From Erythroxylum novogranatense (taxonomy: Eukaryota; Streptophyta; Magnoliopsida; Malpighiales; Erythroxylaceae): a stretch of DNA of 64,000 nt. Made by a program: the position numbers and the translations under genes. The notes under the pieces are model-generated. The model had not been told where the DNA came from. It did not search any database and saw only the letters and a list, made by a program, of their open reading frames with translations. The stretch spans positions 34,785,023 to 34,849,022 of the forward strand of contig CM057228.1 of the NCBI GenBank assembly GCA_029891385.1, in the 5' to 3' direction. This document shows positions 22,978 through 35,293 of the stretch, piece by piece; position 1 is the first letter of the stretch, and each line of letters begins with the position of its first letter.

Positions 22978-25172
22978 TGTTGGACCCCGATCTTTGAGTG
23001 AAAATTTGAATTATGAAAATAAAATTTAAGGAGTGCTTTGTGTATGTCTTGTATAAGAGATGACTTAAAATTTAAAGAATATTGAGAAGAAAAGAAATGA
23101 TCTGATTTTGATATCTTTGAGGTTTCGAGTGGATTGGTATGATTTATGAAATTAAGTGGATGAGTTGATTGAAATTAAGTTGAAAATCATGAATAAAAAG
23201 AGAGAGTGAAAATATGAAAAATTGTGAAATAGTTGACTTTTTGGCCTTTGAAAGTTGACTTTCGATTTAGGCAAAATTGGATAAAATGGTCTTCTGGAAA
23301 CTTGTAGATTATGTTAAGAGCTTTCTGTAGACATAAAGTTTGCAATTTTTCGATATCAGGAGTGAAAGTTATGATCAGTCAAAGTTTATGTTTGATAGGG
23401 TTTGACTTTTATTATGGTTGGAACATTGACTAAGAAATTAACCTAATTAGAGGTTAAATTGAGCTTTGATGTTCCTCATAAAAGTTGAAGGATTTGTTTT
23501 GATCTTTATTTCGATATAAAGTATGCAATTTTTCGATCTTGGAATAATAAGTTATGATTTTTACAAGTTTATATTGTGGTTTTAGCATGATTATTAGAGG
23601 ATAGTATCTTTGACCGGAAAATGAACTCCCTTAGGAGTCAAATTGATTTTTATGTCCTTCGTGGAAGATGTAGAGCTTCCTTCAAGCTTTCTATAGAGAC
23701 TAAGTTTGTCAAAATTAGAGTTCGGGATTAAAAGTTATGAATTTTGAAAGTTTTGGATTTTTTATGTGAAACAAAAAATGTATCACCCCCATTGCTAGGG
23801 CGACGCGTCACCAGGGTGATGGCGTTGGCTCGCGTCACCAGGGTGACCTCGCCCTAATACGACGCCGTTTTGCTCCTTTAGTGTTCTTGCTTCCTCCTCC
23901 AATTCGACCTTTGTTCACTATTTTGCTCATATCTTTTCCGTCCGACATCCGATTGAGTTGATTCTTACGGCGTTGGATTCCTAAGAGAATTCCCTACATC
24001 CTCATAGGAAATTTGTGAATTTTTTAGATTAAATTAATGGAGATTAATTTAATCAAAGTGAGTCAGGAAATTTTTCAAACATAGTTTAGTATTTTGTGAA
24101 ATTCAGGATCTGTAAAGATCCGATTGAAGCGATTCTTGAGGCGAAATAAAGCTAAGACAAGGGGCTACAACTCATATGAAGAAATTAAATGTCAATTTTG
24201 CCCCTAAGACTTTCAATTTCTGAAGTTAAATTCGGATTTGTGTGAAATGTTTGGATTAGGAACATCTAAGAGTATTTTGAGCATAACTTTTGATCTGGGA
24301 ATTGAAATGAGGCGATTCTTGTTTTGAATTAAACTAGATACATAAGGCTACAATTGTTATGAAGACATTGAGTTTCAATTCTGGGATTAAGAATGCTAAA
24401 TTTTGGACGGAAATAATCGTACATGGAAAATGTGTTAGAATATGGATATACCTGAACTGTTTTGAGCATAACTTTTAATGTAGTAATCAGAATTGAGCGC
24501 GGTCAGTGGCGTTAGATTCGTATGATTGAGAGGAAAATTTCTATAGAAGGAAGTTTTAACAAATTCCTTCAACTCAATAGTGCGAATCAAACCCGCATGT
24601 GAGAATAGCATAAAGTAAAGTCAAGGGCATTTTGGTCTTTTAATTAAATTTTAATGACATGGCACCATTTTAAGATGTGTAGCCGTATGGGAAAGGTCTG
24701 GAAATTTTTAAAGAAGAGAGAAATCGATTATTCTAGAGAAAAAAAAAGAAAGAAATTGAGTAAAAATGGTTATAAGGAAAAAGAAAAAAAAATTATACCG
24801 AATTTTGGAACGTCTTAGGGTTTCCAACGCGATTATGTTCATTCGATAAGTTTTCTTTGATTATTGTTTCCGGATGTCGGATGTGTTCTGCTTGATTTCG
24901 TTTCGCTTCGAAATCTATTCGTTTGATTCGATTAGTTATTGCTTCCGCTTTCATTTGCTTAGTTTGATTCGATTCGCTTCGCATTTGCTTTGCTTCCGCT
25001 TGCGTTATGATTCGAGTTAGTGTTTGCTATTGGCTTCCGCATTTTGTTTCCGCTTCGATATTTCGATGCGAAATTTCCGTTTCCTTTCGCCTCGTTATTC
25101 GCCTTCGTTTTCGATTCCGTTTTCCGTTCCGCTTTTCCGGTTGGGATCCGGTTTCTGGATCGGGTCCCAACA
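22978..25172 (+). mobile_element. Solo LTR (LTR-C), 2.2 kb, nested in the Copia 5' LTR
   Basis: Ends are TGTTGGACCCCGATCTTT and GGATCGGGTCCCAACA, the same termini as the LTR-A family at 1-6978 (opposite orientation there). A perfect 5-bp target duplication CGGTA flanks it (22973-22977 and 25173-25177), and the right Copia LTR at ~33000 gives the unoccupied site. Inside are three modules (about 23290-23385, 23461-23564, 23639-23746) ending in AAGTTATGA, then a short repeat cassette (23791-23870), then a box with ccgacatccgattgagttga and ttggattcctaag (23927-23990), then modules with cATAACTTTT and ggctacaa (24276-24380 and nearby). No genes. It is the youngest resolved layer of this nest. Confidence 0.92.
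23791..23870. repeat. Cassette repeat in LTR-C
   Basis: A 15-bp unit, gcgtcaccagggtga, occurs twice (23805-23819 and 23832-23846) in a GC-rich island within the AT-rich LTR. It occupies the same relative place as the cassettes of the other large LTRs. Confidence 0.8.
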
Positions 25173-25835
25173 CGGTAGGCTGGTAAGACCGACCCCAGTG
25201 TGACTGGACCACTTCAGCAGTTATATACATATATATATATGATTGATTAATTAAAGAATTAATTAATTAATATATATATATATGTGTTGAAACGTGGATG
25301 AAGGAGGAGGAAGCCTTATCTTTGTTAAGCTTTATATATATATATATATATATATATGGCTATACGTGGATGAGTAAAAGAAGTTTCTTCTTTTGCTTAG
25401 TCATTAATTATATTAAATGACTAAAGAAAAATGGCAAAAGGTGAGAGGAAGGTGGTTGTTCGTTGGTCTTAAAAGAAGAAGATGAAAAGAAAGTTTTTCA
25501 ATGCTTTTCTTATAAGCATACGAGCATCATCTCCCAAGCTCTCCATTTTTCTCCTCTCCAAGCACTCTCCATCGTCATTCTCAATAGCTCTCCAAGAACA
25601 AAGGTAAGATCTAGCAGTCTTTAATTTGTTCTAGCTATTCCCGGGTCAAAGGGTTTGTCCCGGCTAGGTTCTCTGATCTCTGCGTGGATACCGTTAGAGA
25701 CGATCTCCTTTGGTCGTTTTGGTTTGACTTTGTTATATAGTCACATGGATCCTGGCTTTCGGGAAGGTCTCGGAACAAAAAATTTTGTTTTCCGCACCGT
25801 GGGCATGTGATGCTCACACCGGGATTTTCCTACAA

Positions 25836-25850
25836 TGGTATCAGAGCCAC
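25836..25850 (+). other. Primer-binding site of inner Copia
   Basis: TGGTATCAGAGCCAC lies one base after the 5' LTR end; TGGTATCAGAGC is complementary to the 3' end of plant initiator methionine tRNA. Confidence 0.9.
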
Positions 25851-26956
25851 TTGTGTCGTATATAATGAAGAAACCATGACTAGGTCGGAGTTCCCTATTG
25901 CTTGTGACGATGATGCATGTTAATTGAGTGAATTTCGAATTCAGTATAGAAATATAGTTTTCAAAATTTTCTTGCCCAAATATGTTCACAAGATGTTGTT
26001 GCATATGTCTGTGGAAGCTCGGGATTTATCAATGTGATTTGATATGGTTTTGCTAATTTATTCCCTAATGTTCTGGTTGTTGTCTTTGTGCACATTCCTT
26101 GAACAAGCATGCTTATAAATTCGAGAATAAATTGTAGAAAAAAAATTCAGATTTTCTTTCACCGAAATGTCTCTAAGATGTTTATTAATGTCTATGAGAA
26201 AGGAAAAATATTTTCGAGGTGATTTACTATTTATTTGAGAATTTATTGTGTGCTGCTGGGAATAACTGTGTTGAGGAATACAGATTCTACATTGGCTTAG
26301 TTTCTGAGGTTGAATGAGTTTTTGATGGAAATAAATCCTGAAAAAATTCATGGAGCATGTTGTGAACGTGTTGTAACCTCTGTAATTTTCTCAGAATTTA
26401 TTGAAATTGTTTCAATGAGTTTTTCAAGCAAAAGGCAAAGCTTGGCAGTTTTGAGAAAGTTGCTGGAGCTGTTTTGTTTGAAATAAGAAATTGTGTAGAT
26501 TTCAGTTCCAATGCCTTGGATCATTTTTAATGTGATTAAAAATGTGTTACATTGACGTTTCTTGCTTGCCAAACTGATTTTCTTGAAATTGGGTTTCCAA
26601 ACAATTTTCGGATGCCAAATGTGTCTCATTAGCGTCTCGTTAGTATATTCCCTTATCTTGATTGTTTTGGCCGTCACAAATTTTGTGACCAGTGCCGAAG
26701 TAGTCTTGATAAAGTGTAGACTACCTAGAGATACTTAGGGTAATAGTTTGATATTCGCAAAATTATTTGGAAATCTAAATGAATAAAAGTGTATTCATCG
26801 ATTTCAAGTTTTTCATGTATAGTTTGACTATATATGGTAAGCAACAATGAAAGTGTTTCATTGGTACATCAAGGTAAAGTGTATTAGACTTGGTGTTGTG
26901 AATTTGAACTGCACGGATTGAGAAATTAGCCGATTAGATAGCAATTCCACACGGAT

Positions 26957-27129
26957 AAGTCAACTTACACATGCACAAGTCGACTTGTCTGTGCACTGTA
27001 GACGCATAAGTTGACTTGCACAATGTTACAAGTCGACTTGTTCGTGCACAGTTGCATAAGTCGACTTACACTTGCATAAGTCGACTTACACAAAGGCATA
27101 AGTTGACTTATACATACACAAGTCGACTT
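26957..27129. repeat. Array of eight AAGTCGACTT palindromes in the Copia leader
   Basis: Eight copies of the 10-bp palindrome AAGTCGACTT or one-base variants (AAGTTGACTT, AAGTCAACTT) start at 26957, 26977, 27008, 27030, 27058, 27078, 27100 and 27120, with spacings of 20-31 bp. Linkers carry tgcaca, gcata and acac words. The array lies in the untranslated leader between the primer-binding site and gag. Confidence 0.9.
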
Positions 27130-27514
27130 ACAACATGCATAGGTGGGATGATGGATGATTTTAGGTATAGATTCAATGTGATTGATGAATTGCCCTAAAT
27201 CATTCCATATAGTCATGGTGACTATAATCCTATAGCTTGGAGAAGAAGTAGATGAGACCTGAAAACCCTCACACTTAATATGAAAACTCACGTCTTCCAT
27301 TATACGAATATGTTCGAACCATGAAAATAAGATTTTCGGATTAATGGGTCGGTTTTCACTAGAAGCGTTGATTTGTTGAGTAAACTCAAGGTCAACGTGG
27401 ACAGAGGCGAAATTGGGTAGTGTACATCAGATCTACACGCATCAAGAGTTGATAACCCAATGGGTGTGCATACATCACGAGTTGATAGCACTAGTCGATA
27501 GTTGCATCTATAAA

Positions 27515-27690
27515 GCAAATGGTATGACCGATACCTACCGATTGATCTAAGGTGACTTGTTGGGTAAACCCAAGGTCATTTTAGTAATGTCGGATATCTA
27601 TGATGCAATTGGTATGACTGATACCTACCGATTGACCTAAGGTGGCTTGTTGGGTAAACCCAAGGTCATTGTTAGTAATATCGGATATCG
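27515..27690. repeat. Tandem duplication (~90 bp) in the Copia leader
   Basis: Two ~90-bp units, 27515-27600 and 27605-27690, share ggtatgac.gatacctaccg, gacttgttgggtaaacccaa and cggatatc. A diverged third copy of the gagtaaactcaaggtcaacg part lies near 27378. Confidence 0.8.
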
Positions 27691-27852
27691 ACCCACTAGG
27701 ACATTTTGTCATAATGTTTCTTGGATTCGTACTGAGGGTTATGGATTCTTTGAAACTAGTGGGAGCCATATGCATGACATGCAAGTCCTTATGATCATGC
27801 ATTTAATTCTATTCTAACATTCTTTCTCTCTTTCTCTTTAGGTTGATTGAAG

Positions 27853-29297
27853 ATGACTTCAAGTGTGAACTTGCGCTCGCTTATGGACTCAAACAAATTA
27901 ACTGGGCCAAATTTTCTCGATTGGCTGAGAAATCTGAGAATTGTTCTCGATCCGAGGAACTGGATATGTCCTTGATGTTCCACTTGCGATCCACTGCTGT
28001 TGATGCTTCGATGAGGATCGAAAGTTTATCGAAGCATCTCAAAGACAAGTGACATAGCAACTCAGATTATGCTTGCCTCGATGTCACCAGAGTCTGCAAG
28101 CGGCATGAGTCTATGGATGATCATACCATAGTGTTTCATCTTAGGGAGCTGTTTGATGAGCAAGCTCGATCCGAAGGTTCGAGATCTCAAGGTTACTCTT
28201 CACTACTAAGATGACTCGGGTTCATCTACGAGGCAAGATGCATCAAGATGAATGGGTATATCGAGAGGTTGGTTGTCTTAGGTTTTGTCATGGATTATGA
28301 ATTAAGTGTTGACTTAATTCTAGTTGGATTGTCTGATAGTTATTCACAGTTTGTATTAAACTATCGGATGAATCAAATATCAACGACAATCCCTGAGTTG
28401 ATCAATCTGCTCAAGACGGCAGAGCAAGCTATCAAGAAGGATAGCAAGCAAGTGCTTATGGTGGACTCTTCTTCGGTTCCAAGAAAAGAAATCAAGAAGA
28501 AGAGGTCTAAGAAACCGAAAGGAAGTATAGCCAAAAAGAAAACCAAAGAGACTGCACCAAAAGGAACTTGCTTCCATTGTGGCAAGACTGGCCACTGGAA
28601 GAGGAACTGTAAAGTCTATCTGGAGGAATTGAAGCAGAAGAAGGCATCAGATGCCTCGATTTCTTCAGGTATGTTTGTCATTGAGGTTAATACTGTTTCT
28701 GACCATAACATATGGGTATTAGATACCGGTTATGGCTCACACATACGCAATGATATGCAGGGCCTCAGGGACAGTAGACAGCTCATGAAGGGAGAACTGG
28801 ACCTGCGTGTGGGAAATGGAGCAAGAGTTGCTGCATTAGCCGTAGGCACTTACTTTTTGTCACTCACCACTGGGCTTGTAATTAAATTAGATGAATGTTA
28901 TTTTTTACCTGTATTAACAAAGAACATATTGTCTGTTTCTTGTTTAAGTAGAGCTGGTTTCCATTTGACTTTTAGTAACAATGGTTGTTCTATTAGTTTG
29001 AATGGAATGCTTTATGGTACTGGTACATTGTGCAATGGAATTTACATATTAGATATGTCACATCCAATAATGAATGTCAATGACACGAAAAGACATAAAC
29101 GAGATAATTTAAAATCAACTTACTTATGGCATTGTCGCCTTGGCCATATAAATGAGAGACGCATAGCTAAGCTCCATAAGAGTGGTAGTTTAGGGTCATT
29201 TGATTATGAATCATATGACACATGCGAATCTTGTTTATTAGGCAAGATGACTAAGTTACCCTTTAAGGAAAGGGTGAACGAGCGATCGGAGTATTAG
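27853..29297 (+). pseudogene. Inner Copia gag and protease region
   Basis: The gag start at 27853 reads MTSSVNLRSL and NKLTGPNFLDWLRNLRIVLD, a Copia gag (UBN2-type) start, then hits a stop at about codon 42. Frame-shifted gag traces continue to 28247. The longest open stretch, 28248-29297, holds the end of gag (SYSQFVLNYRMNQ), a lysine-rich linker, a CCHC zinc knuckle CFHCGKTGHWKRNC (residues 108-121 of that stretch), an aspartic protease motif WVLDTGYGSHI (D159-T-G), and a GAG-pre-integrase domain (LWHCRLGHINERR ... CESCLLGKMTKLPF). The protease motif has DTG followed by Y where Copia usually has DSGAS or DSGCS. Gag cannot be made intact, so the copy is non-autonomous now. Confidence 0.9.
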
Positions 29298-30076
29298 ACC
29301 TAATACATTCAGATGTATGTGGTCCGATGTCCATCCATGCTAGAAGTGGTTCTTTTTACTTCATTACCTTTATCGATGATTATTCTCGATATGGGCACCT
29401 GTATCTGATGAGATACAAATCTGAAGCATTTGAAAACTTCAAACAATTCAGAAATGAAGTAGAAAACTAACTTGGGAAAAGTATCAAGACATTACGATCT
29501 GATCGTGGTGGCGAATACTTAGACCAACAGTTTTTGGATTATCTCATAGATAATGGGATTTTATCTCAATGGACTCCTCCTTACACACCACAGCATAATG
29601 GTGTGGCAGAAAGGAGAAATCGAACCTTGTTAGACATGGTACGATCAATGATGAGCTTTGCAAAGTTACCGAAATCCTTTTGGGGATATGCAATCGAGAC
29701 AACTGTTTACTTGCTAAACAGAGTTCCATCAAAGATAGTTGATGTTACTCCATATGAGATGTGGACTAACAAAAGACCCTATCTTACTCATTTGAAAGTT
29801 TGGGGTTGTCCTGCTTATATGAAGCGAACACAGTCAGATAAACTTGATGCAAAATCTGACAAGTGTTTGTTCGTAGGATATCCTAAAGAAACAATGGGAT
29901 ATCAGTTCTACCTTGCTGAGGAACAAAAGGTGTTTGTTTCAAAGCATGCTGTCTTTTTAGAGAAAGAGTTTCTTTTACAAGAAGACAGTGGGAGCAAAAT
30001 AGAACTTGAAGAAGTTCAAGATGCTCGAACAGACGCAGATCAATCGCTCAACTCAAACCGTGACTCATACGGATGA
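29298..30076 (+). pseudogene. Inner Copia integrase
   Basis: After a frameshift near 29285 the integrase core is visible. It shows IHSDVCGPMS (first catalytic Asp), LRSDRGGEYL (second Asp) and NGVAERRNRTLLDM (Glu), so all three catalytic acidic residues are retained. One in-frame stop occurs near 29468. From 29534 the frame is open to 30076 and includes the C-terminal DKCLFVGYP motif typical of Copia integrase. The stop and frameshift would block a continuous polyprotein. Confidence 0.9.
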
Positions 30077-30147
30077 AGTAACAGCTCAACCTTCTACAAC
30101 ACACGAAATTGTGAGGTCACGTAGGATACGCCTGCTCCTCGAGAGAT

Positions 30148-31767
30148 ATGGATTTCGTGAATGAACAGAATAACGTATTGCTCATAGAAGATGATGAGCC
30201 TACCACCTATGAAGAGGTTCTGAAGAGTTCAGAGTCTGAGAAATGGCTTCAAGCCATGAAGTCAGAAATGGATTCCATGTATGAAAACCAAGTATGGACT
30301 TTGGTTGAGGCACCCGAAGGAATAAAACCCATAGGGTGTAAATGGGTTTTCAAAAAGAAAACCGACATGGATGGTAATGTAATTACCTATAAAGCAAGGC
30401 TTGTGGATAAAGGTTTTCGTCAAAGACAATGAGTTGACTACGACGAGACTTTCAGCCCAGTAGCAATGCTTAAATCCATTAGAATACTCCTAGCCATTGC
30501 CACTCATTATGATTATGAGATATGGCAAATGGATGTGAAGACAGCTTTCCTAAACGAAAATCTAACTGAGGATGTGTATATGACACAACCTGAGGGCTTC
30601 ATCTCCTATGATGGCGAAAAGGTATGCAAGCTTCAAAAAATCCATCTATGGATTGAAGCAAGCATCCAGGAGTTGGAATATCCGTTTTGATGAGGTAATC
30701 AAAGAGTTTGGTTTCTCACAAAATCCAGATGAATTCTGTGTGTATAAGAAGGTTAATGGGACTGCAATCGTATTCCTTGTGCTATATGTAAATGAAATAT
30801 TATTACTAGGAAACGATGTCTCGATGCTACAATCAGTGAAGATTTGGTTATCCAAACAATTTTCCATGAAAGACCTTGGTGAAGCAACTTATATCCTTGG
30901 GATAAGGATCTATAGAGATAGATCAAAAAGGTTGCTTGGTCTTTCACAATCAACGTACATAGACAAGATGCTAAAGAGGTTTAGCATGGAACAATCCAAG
31001 AGAGGGTACCTTCCCATCACTCATGGGATAACACTCTCGAAATCTATGTGTCCTAAGACACAAGATGAGAGGATGAGCATGAATATGATCCCGTATGCAT
31101 CTGCGGTTGGATCTATCATGTATGCTATGCTATGTACGAGACCCGATGTATCATATGCTTTAAGTGTTACAAGCAGATACCAATCGGATCCTGGTGAGAG
31201 TCACTGGGTGGCTGTCAAGAATATCCTCAAGTACTTGCGAAGGACTAAGGATGTTTTCTTGATATATGGAGATGGAGATCTCAGAGTGAGCGGGTATACA
31301 GATGCCATTTTTCAATCTGATAAGGATGATTCCAAATCCCAATCAGTTACATATTCACATCGAACGGCAAGGCGGCCGGTTGGAAGAGTTCCAAACAAGA
31401 GACGACTGCTGATTCAACGACCGAGGCAGAGTACATTGCTACTTCAGACGCAGCAAAGGAAGCAGTTTGGATCAAGAAGTTCATTACTGAACTTGGTGTG
31501 GTTCCTAGCAGTGATGGGCCCATACAGTTGTATTGTGACAACAATGGGGCTATTGCGCAGGCGAAAGAACCAAGGTCTCATCAACGATTCAAAACGTATT
31601 CATGAATATCACCGATCAGGGAGATCATTGGTCGAGGCGATGTGCAGATAGAGAGAATTCCCACATAACAGAATATTGTTGATCCGTTGACAAAGCCATT
31701 GTCACAGAAGAGTTTTGATTCTCATTTACTCGCCTATAGTATTAGATATCAAGGCGATTGGCTTTAG
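30148..31767 (+). pseudogene. Inner Copia reverse transcriptase and RNase H
   Basis: RT begins near 30190 (TTYEEVLKSSESEKW), with GCKWVFKKKTDMDG, a stop at 30430, QMDVKTAFLNENLTEDV (~30525), a frameshift near 30640, then KSIYGLKQASRSWN. The catalytic box reads YVNEI at 30785-30799 instead of YVDDI, so both active-site aspartates are changed. RNase H follows (GYTDAIFQSDKDD near 31297, then frame-shifted TEAEYIATSDAAKEAVW and PIQLYCDNNGA). It ends just before the purine tract and right LTR. Confidence 0.9.
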
Positions 31768-31781
31768 GTCAAGTGGGAGAT

Positions 31782-33653
31782 TGTTAGAGTAGTGCCCTAA
31801 AGGCAATCGCCTTTAGTGCGTTTTGTACAAAATTGTGTACATTCTTTATAAATAAATAAAGAAAGGCATATTTCATTAATTTGATGTTCATTATTTATGA
31901 ATAGATATTGATCTATAAGCAAATTAATGAAGTCCTTGATATATGACATAGCATGAAGGAAATTATGATGTGATCATACTATTGAGATTCCTATCATGTG
32001 CAATTATTTCAGTATCTAAATTATCCCTAGTCATAGGATTACTGAGACTGGACATCGGTAATCCGGAAAGACTAGCACATCTCAAGCTCCTTGATTTGAT
32101 CAAGCAGTGGATCTCAGAAACTGCACATATGAGATATTTAGGGTTGAGATGTGGATGCTTACTAGAGGTAGTAAGTACATTGGTTGACCTGCTATGAGAT
32201 CATCACATGGATGTACTATTCTAATGTCAGTGATAATCTCATCATAGCAATGGTGCAAGTATCCTTAGACTTGAGGTACTCAAGGATATCTTGGATGCTG
32301 ATTCTGTGCTTTGACTTCATTCCTTGTTGCCTCACAGAGGTCGCTCATAGGGTGGTGATTGGGTACAGTTTGAGGTATTCGAAGGTAATTGAGTAACCAA
32401 TAGAGGATTCACCACTTCTGTGATAGCAGAAAATGATACCCGTGGCCTCTTGTCAGGGTCATTACTTAGAAATCTCTGATCAGAGTACATATTTCGTGAA
32501 GAGTGTCTTCATTGACATATTAAATATAAAGTAATGAGTCCCAGGACAAGAACTGAAATCACTTGAACTAGATTTGACGTAGTCAGTCTAGTAAGAGTTG
32601 ACACATTGCCCATACTCATAACCAAGTGGGGTATAGCATGGTGAAAGGACAAATTGCACGGTAATTGTCTATGGAAAGGTTCGTGATATGGTTCACGATG
32701 AATACATGTTCATTCGTCAAACCAATTACTTTCCGGTCAATTGGGGGTCTGTGTTGCTAGATACCGCTCATGACTTGCTCAGATTAAGTGTTAATCTAAG
32801 TGGCCAACATAACCGGGAACCTAATGGGTCACACGCATAAGAGTGTCTCGGAGAATTTGTAAAATAGTTTTGGACAGAGTTCCAATATATGGAGAGCAAT
32901 CGGACTAAATGGATCCCGATGAGATCGAGATATGTCCCGAAGAGATCGCGACATCGATATTGCTGAAAAACGCTTCGGGGTTTTTCCCATACTGGGACCC
33001 GTGAGGCGGTAGGACCAATTCTGAGTGACTGGATCACTTCAGCAGTTATATACATATATATATGATTAATTAATTAAAGAATTAATTAATATATATATAT
33101 ATATGTGTTGAAACGTGGATGAAGGAGGAGGAAGCCTTATCTTTATTAAGCTTTATATATATATATATATATATATGGCTATACGTGGATGAGTAGAAGA
33201 AGTTTCTTCTTTTGCTTAGTCATTAGTTATATTAAATGACTAAAGACAAATGGCAAAAGGTGAGAGGAAGGTGGTTGTTCGTTGGTCTTAAAAGAAGAAG
33301 ATGAAAAGAAAGTTTTTCAATGCTTTTCTTATAAGCATACGAGCATCATCTCCCAAGCTCTCCATTTTTCTCCTCTCCAAGCACTCTCCATCGTCATTCT
33401 CAATAGCTCTCCAAGAACAAAGGTAAGATCTAGCAGTCTTTAATTTGTTCTAGCTATTCCTGGGTCAAAGGGTTTGTCCCGGTTAGGTTCTTCGATCTCT
33501 GCGTGGATACCGTTAGAGACGGTCTCCTTTGGTCGTTTTGGTTTGACTTTGTTATATAGTCACATGGATCCTGGCTTTCGGGAAGGTCCCGGAATAAAAA
33601 TTTTTGTTTTCCGCACCGTGGGCATGTGATGCTCACACCGGGATTTTCCTACA
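31782..33653 (+). repeat. 3' LTR of inner Copia
   Basis: 1872 bp, TGTTAGAGTAG ... TTTCCTACA, preceded by the purine tract aagtgggagat. It gives the empty-site reference for the solo LTR inserted in the left copy: near 33000 the sequence passes from gggacccg directly to ggcggtagg. AT dinucleotide tracts lie near 33050-33104 and 33153-33175. Confidence 0.93.
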
Positions 33654-34912
33654 GGTAACTCATTATAATTTAAAGCTCCATCAAGTGGATGTGAAAACTG
33701 TCTTTCTTAATGGGAATTTAAAGGAAGAAATCTATATGGATGAACCTGAGGGTTTCCTATTTGAAGGAAAACAAAACGTTGTGTGTAAACTTAAGAAATC
33801 AATATATAGACTTAAGTAAGCCTCTCGATAATGGTATCTCAAATTTAATGATACCATTACTTCTTTTAGTTTTAAAGAAAACATTATTGATAGGTGTATA
33901 TATATGAAGATCAGTGGAAGCAAATTCATACTTCTAGTCCTATATGTTGATGATATCTTACTTGCTACTAATGATCTTGGATTGTTACATGAGACTAAGA
34001 CGTTTCTATCTAAAAATTTCGAAATAAAAGATATGGGTGAGGCATCTTATGTGATAGGAATTGAAATATTCCATAATTGATCATAAGGATTGTTAAGGCT
34101 ATCTCAGAAAGCATATATTAAAAAGATTTTAGAGAGATTTAATATGGACAAATGCTCCGCAAGTGTTGTTCCAATTCAAAAGGCAACAAATTTAGTCTTA
34201 AACAATGCCCAAAGAATTAATTGAAATGCACAAAAATGGAAAGAATTCCTTATGCATCTATTATTGGGAGTTTAATCTATGCCCAAACCTGTACTAAGCT
34301 AGACAATAGTTTTGTTGTCAGAATGCTAGGTAGATACCAGAGTAATCCTGGATTGGAACATTGGAAAGTTGCAAAGAAAGTTTTAAGATACTTACAAGGA
34401 ACAAAAGATCATATGCTCACTTATAGAAGATTTGATCATCTTGAAGTGATTAGATATTTAGATTCAGACCATGCCAGATGTGTTGACACAAGAATTATAT
34501 GTTTTTTTTAGTTGGAGGAGCAATCTCGTGGAAGAGTGTGAAGCAATCTGTCATTGTTGCATCCACTATGGAAGCTGAGTTTGTGCCATGCATTGAAGCC
34601 ACAGTTCATGGTTTATGGATGTAAAACTTTATTTTAGGACTTGGAATTGTCAACGATATTGCCAAGTCGCTGAAATTTTATTCTGATAATTCTGCAACAG
34701 TCTTCTTTTCAAAAAACGACAAGTATTCAAAGGGTGCTAAACATATGGAAATCAAATACTTTGCTGTTAAAGAAGAAGTTTAGAAACAAAGAGTGTTAAT
34801 CGAACATATTAACACTGATCTTATGATAGCAAATCCATTAACAAAAGGATTGCCACCGAAGACATTTAATGAACATGTCGAAAGAATGGGTATCATTCGG
34901 TACCACGATTGA
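33654..34912 (+). pseudogene. Outer Copia RT (rest) and RNase H
   Basis: Resumes the RT interrupted at 21755: HQVDVKTVFLNGNLKEEIYM (first catalytic Asp), KKSIYRLK, then LYVDDILLATNDLG at ~33940-33975 with an intact YVDD. RNase H traces read YLDSDHARCVDT (~34455), STMEAEFVPC (~34562), FYSDNSATVFF and KHMEIKYFAV (~34740-34770). Several stops and frameshifts are present (33816, 34078, 34221 region). The end is followed by the purine tract and right LTR of the outer element. Confidence 0.88.
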
Positions 34913-35293
34913 ACATGTTATTATTTATGTATTTTATTTATTCGATACTCTGGGCTCATTTATATATATTGTTTATGATATTGTATCCTGTTATTTATTG
35001 TTAGTATATATACATGAATGGTTATGTGAATTTTAACAGGATTTGTCTTTTACAAAGACATTATTGTTGAACCATTAAGATATATCTCATAATAGATCAT
35101 ATTAAGTTATGAACTAGTTTTGTGATGCATAGAAGGAAGTATGTCACATTCAAAGATGTACAACCGTTATGATCCTTTCTAATTTTTACTTTATTATGAT
35201 TAATGTTATGCCTAAAGGAAAAAGGGATTTAATTTTTATTATATGCATGTTATGTTATATTGTTAAACAAATTACATGGGCCAAGTGGGAGAT

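Larger units (their letters stand above)
21756..25834 (+). repeat. 5' LTR of inner Copia (carries a nested solo LTR)
   Basis: Matches 31782-33653 except for the 2195-bp insert plus a duplicated CGGTA at 22978-25177. Without the insert it is ~1.88 kb. It contains AT dinucleotide tracts near 25225-25280 and 25331-25357, which also occur in the right LTR. Confidence 0.92.
21756..33653 (+). mobile_element. Inner Copia retrotransposon, full structure
   Basis: LTRs at 21756-25834 and 31782-33653 both begin TGTTAGAGTAGTGCCC and end GGATTTTCCTACA. The primer-binding site TGGTATCAGAGCC follows the left LTR after one base. The right LTR is preceded by a purine tract (caagtgggagat). Flanks are GGTAG (21751-21755) and GGTAA (33654-33658), a 5-bp target duplication with one change. 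The host RT reading frame is restored when one copy plus the element is removed. The interior has a ~2-kb leader, gag, protease, integrase, RT and RNase H in Copia order, with several frameshifts and stops. The left LTR is 2.2 kb longer because of a later solo-LTR insertion. The LTRs differ by a few percent by eye. Confidence 0.93.

Noticed and set aside
25836..25850. tRNA gene fragment
   Set aside because: Only the 3'-end complement of initiator tRNA is present, directly after an LTR; it is a primer-binding site.
26957..27129. CRISPR-like array
   Set aside because: The repeats are only 10 bp, spacing is irregular, and the array lies in a plant Copia leader.
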